This document shows positions 9,009-18,738 of a stretch of DNA of 26,351 nucleotides, in pieces. The notes beneath the pieces were generated by a model that ran no database searches, was not told the DNA's origin, and saw nothing but the letters and a program-made list of their open reading frames with translations. The position numbers were made by a program, and so were the translations under genes. The number at the start of each line of letters is the position of its first letter. Position 1 is the stretch's first letter. The stretch covers positions 1 to 26,351 of the forward strand of contig JASVEC010000244.1 in NCBI GenBank assembly GCA_030770535.1, written 5' to 3'. The stretch comes from Batkoa obscura (lineage: Eukaryota > Entomophthoromycota > Entomophthoromycetes > Entomophthorales > Batkoaceae).

Positions 9009-9898
9009 TTATACATATTTAATAACCAATAGCAGTCCAATAAAGCATCCAACTATAATTAACCAAAGTCTCCAATTACTTAGCTTTTCTTCTAAGACCT
9101 TTAATCTTTTTCTACCTTGTGTTAGATTATTGTCTGTATTATCTAGATCATCTTCTAGTTCAGTTAATAATTCATTATGATTGATTAATTCCTCATTAAT
9201 TTGTAAAGAAATATGTTTTTGATTTGAGATACTAGAGCTAAGTAGATCCAGGTTACGGTCTTGATCTAGTGGAAAAATAAAATGAAGGATTAGTAAGGGG
9301 ATGAAATGGAAAAAACAATTTAACTTACCTTGTATAGTTTGTTGTTGCATTAATAATAAGTCTTGATTGTTATAATTTTGATATAGATTCGAAGCGTCAT
9401 CAACATCCAGATTATCATCATTATTATTTAAATTTGAATTTGCAGTTGGATTACTAAATTGAAAAAAAAGTTCAGAAATTAAATAATGGCATAATTTAAT
9501 AACTTACTTTGATGAAAACAAATTCATTTCTACCACGTCTTCATTTAGTTTTAACAAATTATAGCGTTCTACATAAGTTTTAAAATTAAATTCAAATTTA
9601 CTATACTTTTTCTGAAGTTCTTCATCTTCTTCATCGTCGATTCTAATATATAAAAAAGGATGTTAATTAATCAATCCTTGATATACCTAAAAAAATTTTG
9701 CTATTATCTCTTCATTAGAAAGTGAACTTACTTTGTTTCAATACTTTTATAAAAATTCAATAATTGTTGATGATTACTATTGATTTCTAAATGATAACTA
9801 TCATCTTCAATATTTAATAAAATACATCGTTCATACTCTTTTAATAGTGATGTGTTTTGTTGTAATAATAATTGAGCTTTATTGTAAGTTAAAACCAT
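9009..9898 (-). CDS. Qc-SNARE, syntaxin-8/Fsv1-like, with His at the ionic layer
   Basis: The spliced minus-strand CDS is join(9009..9265, 9329..9453, 9508..9642, 9732..9898), giving 227 aa; all three introns (63, 54 and 89 nt) start GTAAGT. The N-terminal half (1-100) is helical and charged, followed by an Asn/Asp-rich linker. A SNARE motif spans about 144-200 (DQDRNLDLLSSSISNQKHIS, then LQINEELINHNELLTELEDD), and a C-terminal anchor covers about 209-224. Syntaxin-8-type Qc-SNAREs act in endosome-vacuole fusion. Aligned to STX8 (ELDEQNEII) and SNAP-25 (EIDTQNRQI) from memory, the zero-layer Gln position is H172 (codon CAT at 9179-9177). It is divergent from SPB4 and shares a ~210-bp intergenic region with it. 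The Qc assignment is firm; the choice between Syn8 and Tlg1 types is less so. Confidence 0.82.
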
Positions 9899-10111
9899 GG
9901 TAAGAGTAAATAATAATAATAATAATAATAAAAGTAATAAAAAAAATAGTTAAAAATGAAATTTAGTTTTTAAGCAATTTTTTGAACTTTAAACTTTGAG
10001 CTTGAAGTTTGAAATTTCTCATTGGTTGGAATCTTAATTCTTTATAAATTTAATTCAACTTTTTTCATTTTCTAATTCATTCAATTGACTTTTCAAAATT
10101 AATCAAGAAAG
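9899..10111. promoter_or_regulatory. Bidirectional promoter region of the SNARE and SPB4 genes
   Basis: 213 bp separate the two divergent ATGs. The region holds an (AAT)n microsatellite (about 9908-9931) next to the SNARE start and A/T-rich sequence elsewhere. No clear TATA box is visible on either side, as is common for housekeeping genes. Confidence 0.45.
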
Positions 10112-12354
10112 ATGAGTTTAACAGCGCCCAATTTAGGTTCTCCATTTACTTCTATCTCACCTAAGCTCAATGAAACAATTATCTCCAATTTAACTTCCCA
10201 AAACATATGTAATATGACGCCAGTACAAGAAGGTACTATTCCATTATTGTTAGGTAATAAAGATGTAGTAGTTGAAGTAAGTATTTGATTATTAAAATCT
10301 GTTTTAAATCACAAACAAAAATAACTTAATACTATTCGAATTAAAACAAAAATAATACAATATTAATTGATTTTTTGAAATAGGCAGTGACTGGTAGTGG
10401 TAAAACATTAGCTTATTTAATACCAGTAATTGAACGTATTAAAGCCAACCATTTAAGTGGTATTGTTATTGCACCAACAAGAGAATTAGGAGAACAAATT
10501 TATAAAGTATTTGAAAGTTTAACTATAGGATTAAATATTCAAGGTTTATTATTAACTGGTAATAATAAGTTAGAAAAGGATAAAAAGGAGATTAAGAATA
10601 AAACAATTAATGTAATTATTGGTACTCCAGGTAGAGTATTTGAAATATTAAATAGTGGATTATTAAAAACAAAAGAATTGGAAGTACTCGTGTTGGATGA
10701 AGCTGATAGGTAAACAGAATATAGAAATACTTAAAAGTAAAATAATTAATTAATTAATACCATTTTGTTGATTTTATTTTTAGATTATTAGAATTAGGGT
10801 TTTATAATATTTTAAATAGTATTTTAAAATTAATACCAAAACAACGAAGAACAGGTCTTTTTTCAGCAACAATGACCGATGATTTATCTGAATTAGTTAG
10901 ATTGGGATTAAGAAATCCAGTTAAAGTAGTAGTGAAAGTTAATGTTAAGAATCAGTTAAGTAATAATCAACAAAGAATTCCAGATAAGTAAGTGAATTAT
11001 ATTTTAATTGAATAAGTATAAAACATTAATGAAAACATATTTTAGACTTGAAATTGAGTATATAAAATTAAATTTTAAAGATAAATTATCTACAATGATA
11101 AATTATATTCAACAAAGTCAATTTAATAAATTTATTATTTATTTTGCTACTTGTTATCAAGTAGATTATTATTTTAAAGTAAGAATTAAGTTATTATTGC
11201 CATAAATATAATTTTATTAATATTAATATATTAAAGTTACTCAAATTACTACCTGAATTAATCGATTATGAATTAGTATCTTTACATGGTAAAATGGAAG
11301 TTAAAAGAAGAAATAGTAAATATTAATTGATCTCAAATCCTCTTTCATTAACCTCTCCATTTTTTTTAGTCGTTTATAACAAATATATTGCCCTTAATGA
11401 TTTACAAAAATCGATTTTATTAACCACGGATGTAGCCAGTCGAGGGCTAGATATTCCTTATGTAGATTGTGTTATACAATATGATTTACCTGTTGATCCA
11501 AAACAATTTTCTCATCGTTGTGGACGTACAGCACGAAACGGAGAGAGTGGAAATGCGTTATTTTTTTTAAAATTTGGTACCGAAGAATTATATCCTGATT
11601 TTTTAAAAGTTCGAAAGATACCCACGACCGAGTTGAAGATACAGACTAATGAGGAAAAGAGTAATAAGTTGTTCGAAGAATTGAGAAACAAAATGTTGGA
11701 AGATAGAGAGTTGATTGAAAAGGTAAGGATTCAAATAAGATAGTTTTATTTTTTTACATGTAATTATTAATATTGTTTTTGTAGTCAGCTCAATCGTTTG
11801 TTGCTTATGTTAAAGCTTATTCCAATCATCAAGCTTCTTATATCTTTCGTATTAAAGAACTAGACTTTGAAGATTTAGCTTATTCCTTTTGTTTGTTAAG
11901 AGTAAGTTAACTTTAGTTTATTTAACCATATTTATTATTTAATGAATATTCTAATCAACTTTCTATATTTAGTTACCAGCAATGCCAGAATTAAAAAATA
12001 AAAAGTTCAATTATCCAGAGATTAAAATAGACGTAAGTGTTTTTATTTGATAATATAGCTTAAAAAACAAAAGTTTATATTTAATGTTTTTTTATTTTAG
12101 TTAAAAACAATAAGTTATAAAAATTCTCAATTAGAAAAAAATCGATTAAATAATGTAAAAAAAATGCAAACGCCTGTTAAGTAAGTTTCATTCTATTTTT
12201 GACTTAGATCATATCATTATTATTATTATTATTATTATACTATTATATTTCTATTACTGTTTTGATAGTAATATTTGTTGATGCTTCTATATTTGTATTT
12301 GTATATTATTTATATTAACTTTATTTATCTAGACCTGAGACAAGTAAAAAATAA
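10112..12354 (+). CDS. SPB4: DEAD-box ATP-dependent RNA helicase Spb4/DDX55, ten exons
   Basis: The CDS is join(10112..10276, 10384..10709, 10784..10987, 11046..11178, 11237..11315, 11370..11722, 11785..11901, 11973..12032, 12101..12180, 12333..12354), 512 aa, all exons in phase. Helicase motifs: Q motif ([10 protein letters not shown]), I AVTGSGKT (56-63), Ia PTREL (86-90), II DEAD (160-163), III SAT (191-193), [13 protein letters not shown] (321-332), [12 protein letters not shown] (351-360). The tail [20 protein letters not shown] is the Spb4/DDX55 hallmark, separating it from other nucleolar helicases. Spb4 works in the nucleolus in 60S ribosomal subunit maturation. The intron at 11179-11236 has an AAG acceptor. 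After the TAA at 12352-12354 the same frame stays open for 32 codons (KSAPWSNTKDKSEKKIKRKE onward) to a TAA at 12451-12453. This resembles the basic W-S tail of Spb4, so either the protein lost its tail or the TAA is an error in an A-run. Confidence 0.9.
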
Positions 12355-12453
12355 AAATCAGCACCATGGTCTAATACAAAAGACAAAAGCGAAAAGAAAA
12401 TTAAACGTAAAGAAAATGCATTGAAGAAAGCTAAATTACAATTGGAGAATTAA
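12355..12453 (+). other. In-frame continuation of SPB4 after its stop codon
   Basis: Thirty-two sense codons follow the TAA at 12352-12354 in the same frame, ending at TAA 12451-12453. They read KSAPWSNTKDKSE, then KKIKRKENALKKAKLQLEN. A Trp-Ser followed by a lysine-rich helix is what Spb4/DDX55 proteins carry at their extreme C-terminus. The stop sits in AAAAAATAAAAA. Confidence 0.6.
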
Positions 12454-12657
12454 AGAAATTGAGTTATAATAACTAAAGTAACATTGCAAACTTAAAAAGA
12501 GAGAAGAAAGAAAGAAAAGATATTATTATTGTTAACTATTATAGATTTAAAAAATAAACTTATTATTATTATTATTATTTATTGATATAAAGTTTTCTGA
12601 TTAATTATTTATAAAAGCTAGTTTTGATTTGATGATTCTATTAAATTATTCAACATA

Positions 12658-12755
12658 TGGGGGTGCTTTTGGCTTCACCACTTTATATATGTTTTAAGTG
12701 CTATTTGAGCAAAAAAGTTGTTGGTAAAATTCTTGAACCTAAAAATACATCCCCA
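12658..12755 (+). mobile_element. TGGGG element, copy 5
   Basis: A 98-bp copy that starts TGGGGGTGCTTTTGGC and ends AAAAATACATCCCCA, with TA on both sides (12656-12657 and 12756-12757). The centre is AAGTGCTATTTGAGC. Confidence 0.86.
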
Positions 12756-13350
12756 TACTATTAGAATTTAATTTTGATTTTATATAATTAGATAAAGACA
12801 AAAAAAATCAAGTTGAAAAGTTATAGATGGCAATTTTTATTATTAAAAAAATTAAAATTAAAATTTAATCTAAATAATAATAATTCAGAAAAAATAAAAT
12901 ACTATTTAATCTTAACTTCAACCTTAACTAGCATTAGTTCGACTTAATTTAATCAAATTCATATTATTTAGACGTATACTTTAGTACAATTGCAACTAAA
13001 AAACAATTATTTTGTATCAATTTAAAAATGTAATTCAATAACAATGATATTAGATTTCAACTTAATATTCAAATTTTTTTTTAAAATTTTAATAAAATCA
13101 TTCATCCAAATTTGGTAATATTTGAAAATTAGCCCCATTCTTTTTTATCCCCGATAATTTACTATTACTAATCTATTCTATCTTTACACTTTTATTTCCT
13201 CACTATACAAGAATTGACTGCAACTTAATTTTAATCACTTAAAAGGCAATTTCGGAACAAAATCACTAGCGATAATCAATGTTAATATCAAATCAAATAA
13301 GATTGTACCTTTACTTTATATATTATTATATATTCTCAAAAATTCATAGC

Positions 13351-13358
13351 TATATAAA
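13351..13358 (+). promoter_or_regulatory. TATA box of the MFS transporter gene
   Basis: TATATAAA lies 62 bp upstream of the ATG at 13420. Spacing and sequence fit a fungal TATA box, but the AT-rich background makes chance matches possible. Confidence 0.45.
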
Positions 13359-13419
13359 CAACAGTTATAAATGATAAGCGTATTAGTTTTATAATAAAAA
13401 ATCATTATTTTAATAAAAC

Positions 13420-13929
13420 ATGACTGAACAAGAAACATTTTCATCAAAAGTCAATTCATCCTCTATTCAACTTGATAACATACAATTTGACCGCAAAAAT
13501 CCTTGTGATAACAATATTGAAGAAAGCAACTCAACTTCAACTAATATTCAACCAACCGGACTAAAACTCGCCTTCATTATGTTTTCTTTGATCTTATCTA
13601 TTTTTCTAGCCTCTATTGATGAAACTATTGTAGCTACTGCTATTAATTCCATAGTGAATGACTTTGGCTCAAATGGAGAAGTAACATGGATAGCAGCTTC
13701 TTATTTATTAACACAAACGGCATTCCAACCAATTTATGGAAAATTTTCAGATCTGTTTGGTCGTAAAACTCTCCTGTTGTTTTGTTTGACTTTATTTCTA
13801 ATTGGTAGTATTGGATGTGGTGTAGCTATTAATATAATTATGTTAATTGTATTTCGTGCTGTCTCAGGGGTAGCTGCTGGTGGTTTGTTTTCTCTTGCTT
13901 TTATTGTAATTTCAGGTATGAGTTTTTAA

Positions 13930-13979
<50 letters not shown>

Positions 13980-15227
13980 TACTTTTTAATTTTTAATTTA
14001 TTAATTATTAATTATAGATGTAGTACCTATGGTACAAAGGGGTCTTTATCAAGGTATAATAAGTGCCACCTTTGCTTTAGCTAATGTAGCAGGCCCGTTA
14101 TTAGGTGGTTTATTAACCGATTATTTAACTTGGAGATGGGTATTTTATATTAATATACCTATTGTAATAATAGCTGGAATAGTCATTATATTTTCATTAC
14201 CTAAATTAAAGTTAAATAATTCAAAATTTAAAGATACGATTCCACGTATTGATTTTTTAGGTACAATATTGTTAGTCGTTGGAATTATATTACTTACTCT
14301 TGGGTTAAATTGGGGTGGTACAACTTACAGTTGGTCTTCAATTCAAGTTCTATTATGTTTAATTATTAGTCTTGTATTATTGACTGCTTTTATATTTGTT
14401 GAGAAATATTATGCTAAAGAACCAGTCATTCCAGGAAGATTATTTACGAGAAATTCATTATTAGCCAGTATCAATGCCTTTATGTATTGTATACCTTTTT
14501 TTTCAACTACTTATTATTGGCCATTGTATCACCAACGAGTTCAATTGAAATCCGCATTTGATGCTGGTTTACATGCTTTTCCTCCTTTATTAGCAGTATG
14601 TTTATGTTCGATAGCTTCGGGTTTACTTGCTCAACAATTTCGTACTTATCGACCTATCATGCGCTCTGGTTCAGTTATTCTTTTAATTGGTATTTCTTTA
14701 ATGGCTCTATTAAGAAAGGATATTACTCAAGCTGAACTCTTTGTTTTTCCTGTTTTAATTGGAGCAGGTATTGGTTTTAATATTCAATTAACTTTAACTT
14801 GTGCTCAGTTAGCAGTGAATGCTTCGGACGCTGCTATGATCACTTCTTTTATCGCATCTGCACAAACTCTTGGAGGTGTTTTTGGTTTAGCTATTGTCGG
14901 TTCCATTTATAATAACGTTTTATTTAATTCTTTAAAACATAATCTCCCTGAGGAAAATGTAAATTTAATATTTCGATTTCATTCTATATAGTTATTAATT
15001 TTTTTTAGATTACTCAACTTTTGAGTCAACTTAATAATTTGGATACTTTATCTTCTACAATTCAAAAACAAGTAACTGTTTCTTATCTTGATGCCTTTCG
15101 TACCCTTTTCCTTTCTATGATTCCTTTTTGCGTGATTAGTTTAATATGTACCTTAGCTTGTGAAGATATTCCACTCCAAAATCACACAGAAGCTGAAAAA
15201 GTAGCTGAGAATTCTAATGAATCATAA
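13420..15227 (+). CDS. MFS multidrug exporter, DHA2 (14-TM) family, three exons
   Basis: The CDS is join(13420..13915, 14018..14958, 15009..15227), 551 aa, in phase across introns of 102 and 50 nt. After a ~48-residue cytosolic N-terminus come about 14 hydrophobic segments. DHA2 signatures visible are motif D1 in TM1 (SIDETIVATAI, D67), motif A (GKFSDLFGRK, 107-116), R146 in LIVFRAVSG, and motif C (GPLLGG, 191-196) followed by LTWRWVFYINIP. DHA2 proteins exchange protons for drugs, siderophores, amino acids or other small molecules at the plasma or vacuole membrane. The substrate cannot be read from the sequence. The tail after the last TM (EDIPLQNHTEAEKVAENSNE) is acidic. The first intron is mostly an AAT/ATT palindrome. 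The length is normal and the gene looks intact. Confidence 0.88.
13928..13980. repeat. Perfect (AAT)9/(ATT)9 palindrome inside an MFS intron
   Basis: Nine AAT units (13928-13954) are followed directly by nine ATT units, the last one base short (13955-13980), giving a 26-bp hairpin with no spacer. It fills about half of the 102-nt intron 13916-14017, between a GTATGA donor and an ATAG acceptor. It may fold in the pre-mRNA and bring the splice sites together. It is also likely to be unstable in length. Confidence 0.85.
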
Positions 15228-15309
15228 ATTTTTTGTAAAGTCATTGAATGGATTTAGCTATTAGGATAATAATACTATTAAATATTATTATTCAAAATGA
15301 TTTACTATT

Positions 15310-15409
15310 TGGGGACATATTTTTATGTCTAAGAATTTTACTAACAATTTTTTCACTCAAATAGCGCTTAAAAGATGGGAAAAACAATGAAGCCAAGAAA
15401 ACATCCCCA
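15310..15409 (-). mobile_element. TGGGG element, copy 6
   Basis: A 100-bp reverse copy. The left end TGGGGACATATTTTT and right end AAAACATCCCCA are both recognisable. The flanks are TT rather than TA. The centre CTCAAATAGCGCTTAAAAG is conserved. Confidence 0.84.
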
Positions 15410-15472
15410 TTTATTTATTATCTTTGATGGATTTTAATAAATGTTTTTAGTTAAAAAGCTCTAAAAATTATA

Positions 15473-15573
15473 GAGAAATATTTTTTTTGGTTTTACTACT
15501 TTTTCCATTTTTTAAGCACTACTTGAGCAGAAAGGTTATTGGTAAAATTCTGAAACACAAAAATACATCCCCA
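15473..15573 (+). mobile_element. TGGGG element, copy 7, left end decayed
   Basis: A forward copy whose left terminal bases are lost (GAGAAATATTTTTTTTGG). The body (TTTTTCCATTTTTTAAGCAC) and the right end ATACATCCCCA, followed by TA, are intact. Confidence 0.8.
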
Positions 15574-15619
15574 TATAATAATAGCTATTAAATTTAATGA
15601 CTTTTGATAAAGACACATA

Positions 15620-15719
15620 TGCGGAAGTCTTTTTTGATTTCATTACTTTTCCGTTTTTTAAACGTTATTTGGAGTGGAAAGATTGTTAGGAAAAGTCTTA
15701 AACAAAAAACATACCCTCA
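15620..15719 (+). mobile_element. TGGGG element, copy 8
   Basis: A forward 100-bp copy with several substitutions: left end TGCGGAAGTCTTTTTTGAT and right end AACATACCCTCA, flanked by TA on both sides (15618-15619 and 15720-15721). The central palindrome is more diverged (AACGTTATTTGGAGTGG), so this is one of the older copies. Confidence 0.78.
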
Positions 15720-15914
15720 TATACTATTTAAATAATAAATTTACGGTATAAATACTAATAAAAGACAATATCCAAATACTTTATCCATACATTAAAAAAG
15801 GCGATATTATAGACTGCTTTTACGACTTAAGATTGAGTAAAGTAACGTTTACATATAGTAGTGGTGACTTACGCTATTACAAATTTCAATCAAATGTAAT
15901 ATATCCCATATATA

Positions 15915-16013
15915 TGGGGATGTATTTCTGTATTTAAGAGTTTACTAACAATTTTCCATTCAAATAGCGCTTAAAAGATGAAAAAAGTAATGAAGCCAAA
16001 AAAAACATCACCA
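15915..16013 (-). mobile_element. TGGGG element, copy 9, head-to-head with copy 10
   Basis: A 99-bp reverse copy. The left end TGGGGATGTATTTCTG is preceded by TA (15913-15914). The right end AAACATCACCA is followed by a single TA (16014-16015), after which copy 10 begins at once. Confidence 0.87.
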
Positions 16014-16015
16014 TA

Positions 16016-16115
16016 TGGGAGTGTTTTTTTTGACTTCATTATTTTTTCCATTTTTAAGCGCTATTTAAGCGGAAAAATTGCTAGTAAAATTCTTAAATAC
16101 AAAAATACATCCCCA
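16016..16115 (+). mobile_element. TGGGG element, copy 10, inserted at the TA beside copy 9
   Basis: A 100-bp forward copy: TGGGAGTGTTTTTTTTGAC at the left, AAAAATACATCCCCA at the right, TA at 16014-16015 and 16116-16117. It is very similar to copy 2 over its left half. Order and flanks fit insertion into the TA that borders copy 9, duplicating that TA. Confidence 0.87.
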
Positions 16116-16241
16116 TATGATAATAAAGATACATCACTCAAATATAATTTTGGTAGCTAACCCTCCTATTATCGTCGTGGTAACCAACTTAGAGTTGATT
16201 CAGTATCCAACTATGCTCAACAAATTCCTCCTAGTTATTAG
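16116..16241 (+). pseudogene. C-terminal-like fragment of an unknown gene
   Basis: Right after copy 10 the frame reads YDNKDTSLKYNFGS, meets a TAA at 16158-16160, and continues PSYYRRGNQLRVDSV, then SNYAQQIPPSY to a TAG at 16239-16241. Codon choice and composition are much more protein-like than the surroundings. It resembles a polar C-terminal tail. No homolog is recognised and the 5' part may have been broken by the element insertions upstream. Confidence 0.28.
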
Positions 16242-16709
16242 ATTTCATTGGTAATATTCTTTTAATTATTTAGTATTATTAAGTAAACATGTCAATGGCC
16301 TCACATCCTTTGTTAAGATATTAACAACCCAGTAAAGCGTTAATAAATATACTTAAATAAATGTCGAAACTTGATAGTAATAGAGCCTTGGCAATTTAAT
16401 TTATAAGCTTTTGAAACTTAATCTTTGTTGATATGATATTGCAATTTAATCTACCTCCTCAAAAGACATCAAGCAGCATCTTGCTTCCTTGAAAAGTCAA
16501 ATATACTAAAAGCGTATTATTTATTACCATAAAGGCAAAATACAAAAAGCTATTATTATTGTGTGTTTGCTGAAAAATATTTATTTTAGTAACTTTGAGT
16601 ACTTGCTTATGACTCTTTTTTAAATATAAAAAACATTGAAGTGAAAAGTATTTTAGATTAACAAAATGATATCACACCGCCAATACAAAAGGCTATTTGA
16701 TGTACCATT

Positions 16710-16809
16710 TAGGGATGTATTTAAGGGTTTAAGGATTTTACCAATAAATTTTCCGCTCAAATAGTGCTTAAAAGATGGAAAAAGTAATGAAATCAAAAAA
16801 ATATCTCCA
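16710..16809 (-). mobile_element. TGGGG element, copy 11
   Basis: A 100-bp reverse copy: left end TAGGGATGTATTTAAGG, right end AAATATCTCCA, flanked by TT. Its body (CCGCTCAAATAGTGCTTAAA) is clear. A minus-strand open frame through 16653-16907 is only the element read through. Confidence 0.82.
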
Positions 16810-17040
16810 TTTATTTTTTTAAGCACTTTCAAAGAAATATTGAGCAAGTAAAAATTGTAAAAGCTTAAAATATCTATTGATAATTGATTAAATGCACTTA
16901 TTAACATATAAATAACTTTAACTTGATTAATTTATAAAATGAGTAACTAATGAGTGCTTTTATATAGGATAAATAATCATAAAGTAAATAAAAGTGATTA
17001 AATAATCAACCAATATTCTACTTAATTATATTATCACAAA

Positions 17041-17052
17041 GTATAAATAAAG
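17041..17052 (+). promoter_or_regulatory. TATA box of the F-box gene
   Basis: GTATAAATAAAG lies about 50 bp before the ATG at 17091. The identical 12-mer lies 48 bp before the ATG of the damaged paralog at 26085, so this box was copied with the gene or is under constraint. Confidence 0.65.
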
Positions 17053-17090
17053 TGAAGAATTAATAATTTCTTGCTTTTTTTAAACTTGAA

Positions 17091-18476
17091 ATGACTACTT
17101 TAAAACTAGATAACTTACCCGACATTGTGGCTGATACTATTTTTGATTTCCTATCACCAGATGTTTTATATGATTTAAGGTTTTTAAACAAAGCACTATT
17201 TAAACAAATCAACCAACTTATTTTCAGCCATTTATGTTATTCTATCTATTTAGATTTACCATATTATCCATGTATTGAATATCCATTATGTAAAAAGCAT
17301 AGCAGATACTCATATATTCAGTTTTCCTTTTACAAAAAGTACAGAAACAATATACAGTATCTAAGGCTAACAAGTTTTCAATTAAAATATTTATCGCTAT
17401 GTCCTAACATTGTAATATTAAATATCGATTATACAAAATTAACCAACATAGATACATTAGATAAGTTAATACCACATAAACTGCCTTACATAAAAAATAT
17501 AATTTTAGCTACTGAATATAATTATAAATCTATCTTATTAAAGCATATTAATTTACTACATCAGGCTAAAAAAGTAACAGTAACTATTAAAGGTTTATTA
17601 GAATTAGATTTTCTTGTTAGCTTACTTGATCCAGAGAAACTCACAACATTGGAAATTAAATGTAATGCAGTTAATTTAACCGCCCTCGGAAAACTAAAAG
17701 TGCTATTCGTACAATTAAAGAAGCTAATAGTTATATCCAGTAGATTTTCTATACACTCAAATTTTAATGATACTTCGAATTTTCATTCACTTGAAATATT
17801 AAAGGTAACAGGCATCCCAGTAAAAAAGGTTCCTTTAAGATACTTAGGTGATATCTCTAAAATAAAGCATGTATTTATAGATATTGATGACTTTATTTAT
17901 CAAGACACAATAAAGTTGACACATCCAACTATTCAATCTTTTGGTTTCACTAGCTCAATCTCTAACATAAAGTCACTTTTCAATGCTTTATGTTTAAGAG
18001 AAATTTGTATTAGTGGAACAATTGCTTTTGAATCCACATTCAGGGCCATTTTATGCTTACGAAATCTTCAAGTATTAACTATTCACGATTTAAACCTTAT
18101 AAACCACAAATTTAATTCATATTATTACATTGCTGATGACAAGAAGGATCTTAAAGTAAAGGATCTGAGAGCACTATTTGAAAATATTCAAAACTTTATA
18201 CACTCTAATTCAATTAGAAAGGTCACTTTTAACCAATGCTACATTCCATCTAATACCTTATCTATCATTTTATTTTTTCTAAATGGCATTAGAGTAGTTA
18301 AATTTTTAGATGGAAAATGGAACCCTGGGGAAAACGTGTTATTCAGCGTATATTATAAAAAAGAGCCATTTATAATCCAAATTGATAGAAAATCTATAAA
18401 TAACAGTTCATCAAAGTATAATACTCTACTTTCTTATTTTAGTCATGTGAACATTATTTTGGATATCTTAGAATAA
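17091..18476 (+). CDS. F-box/LRR-like protein, intact, intronless
   Basis: A 461-aa frame starts at an ATG 50 bp after a TATA box. Residues about 5-45 form the F-box (LDNLPDIVADTIFDFLSPDV, then LYDLRFLNKALFKQIN). Beyond it come about a dozen leucine-rich segments (YLRLTSFQLKYLSLCPNIVI, LEILKVTGIPVKKV, LQVLTIHDLNL) of irregular spacing, as in fungal F-box/LRR proteins. The likely role is substrate adaptor of an SCF ubiquitin ligase; the substrate is unknown. It shares the design of the left-edge gene and is the closest relative of the fragment at 26085, where 39 of the first 54 residues match by my count. Such families usually expand quickly in a lineage, and the neighbouring element cluster fits a fast-changing region. 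Confidence 0.78.
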   Translation: MTTLKLDNLPDIVADTIFDFLSPDVLYDLRFLNKALFKQINQLIFSHLCYSIYLDLPYYPCIEYPLCKKHSRYSYIQFSFYKKYRNNIQYLRLTSFQLKYLSLCPNIVILNIDYTKLTNIDTLDKLIPHKLPYIKNIILATEYNYKSILLKHINLLHQAKKVTVTIKGLLELDFLVSLLDPEKLTTLEIKCNAVNLTALGKLKVLFVQLKKLIVISSRFSIHSNFNDTSNFHSLEILKVTGIPVKKVPLRYLGDISKIKHVFIDIDDFIYQDTIKLTHPTIQSFGFTSSISNIKSLFNALCLREICISGTIAFESTFRAILCLRNLQVLTIHDLNLINHKFNSYYYIADDKKDLKVKDLRALFENIQNFIHSNSIRKVTFNQCYIPSNTLSIILFFLNGIRVVKFLDGKWNPGENVLFSVYYKKEPFIIQIDRKSINNSSSKYNTLLSYFSHVNIILDILE

Positions 18477-18738
18477 TATTATTAAAGAATTAAAACCATG
18501 TATTGTTACCTTCAAAGGTTAATTTACGGCTTTATTTACTAGAATCATGAATGAAGGTTCATCTCTCTCCTATTGTTAAAAATAAACTATAAATGTTTTG
18601 AAATATAAATTTATCGAAAAAAATCTTGAAAAAACATGTAATGGTAGATAAAATAGTATATAATTTTATAAATAAATTCAATAGTTAGTTTTACAGTACT
18701 ATAAGGAAAAGGTAATTAACAAAATAAAACTTTAAAAA

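Larger units (their letters stand above)
12454..13419. other. Intergenic region with element copy 5
   Basis: It holds a short ATT microsatellite (about 12560-12579), element copy 5 and AT-rich DNA leading to the MFS promoter. I see no further gene. Confidence 0.5.
15228..17090. other. Element-rich region with gene relics
   Basis: Six copies of the TGGGG element (6-11) lie between 15310 and 16809, listed separately. Between copies 8 and 9 a frame reads SKVTFTYSSGDLRYYKFQSN (15836-15895), and after copy 10 there is another coding-like stretch (16116-16241). These may be parts of one destroyed gene. From 16242 to 16709 and from 16810 to the F-box promoter I see no supported feature. Confidence 0.5.

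Noticed and set aside
12344-12361. 18-nt mini-intron removing the SPB4 stop
   Set aside because: It has GT and AG ends and keeps frame, but the smallest credible intron in this window is 46 nt. Such a segment arises easily by chance.
15978-16115. Open plus-strand frame across element copies 9 and 10
   Set aside because: It is translation of the two repeat elements. Only the part after 16116 has any claim to be gene sequence.
16653-16907. 84-codon minus-strand open frame
   Set aside because: It overlaps element copy 11 and owes its coding look to that element; the flanks are A/T-rich noise.
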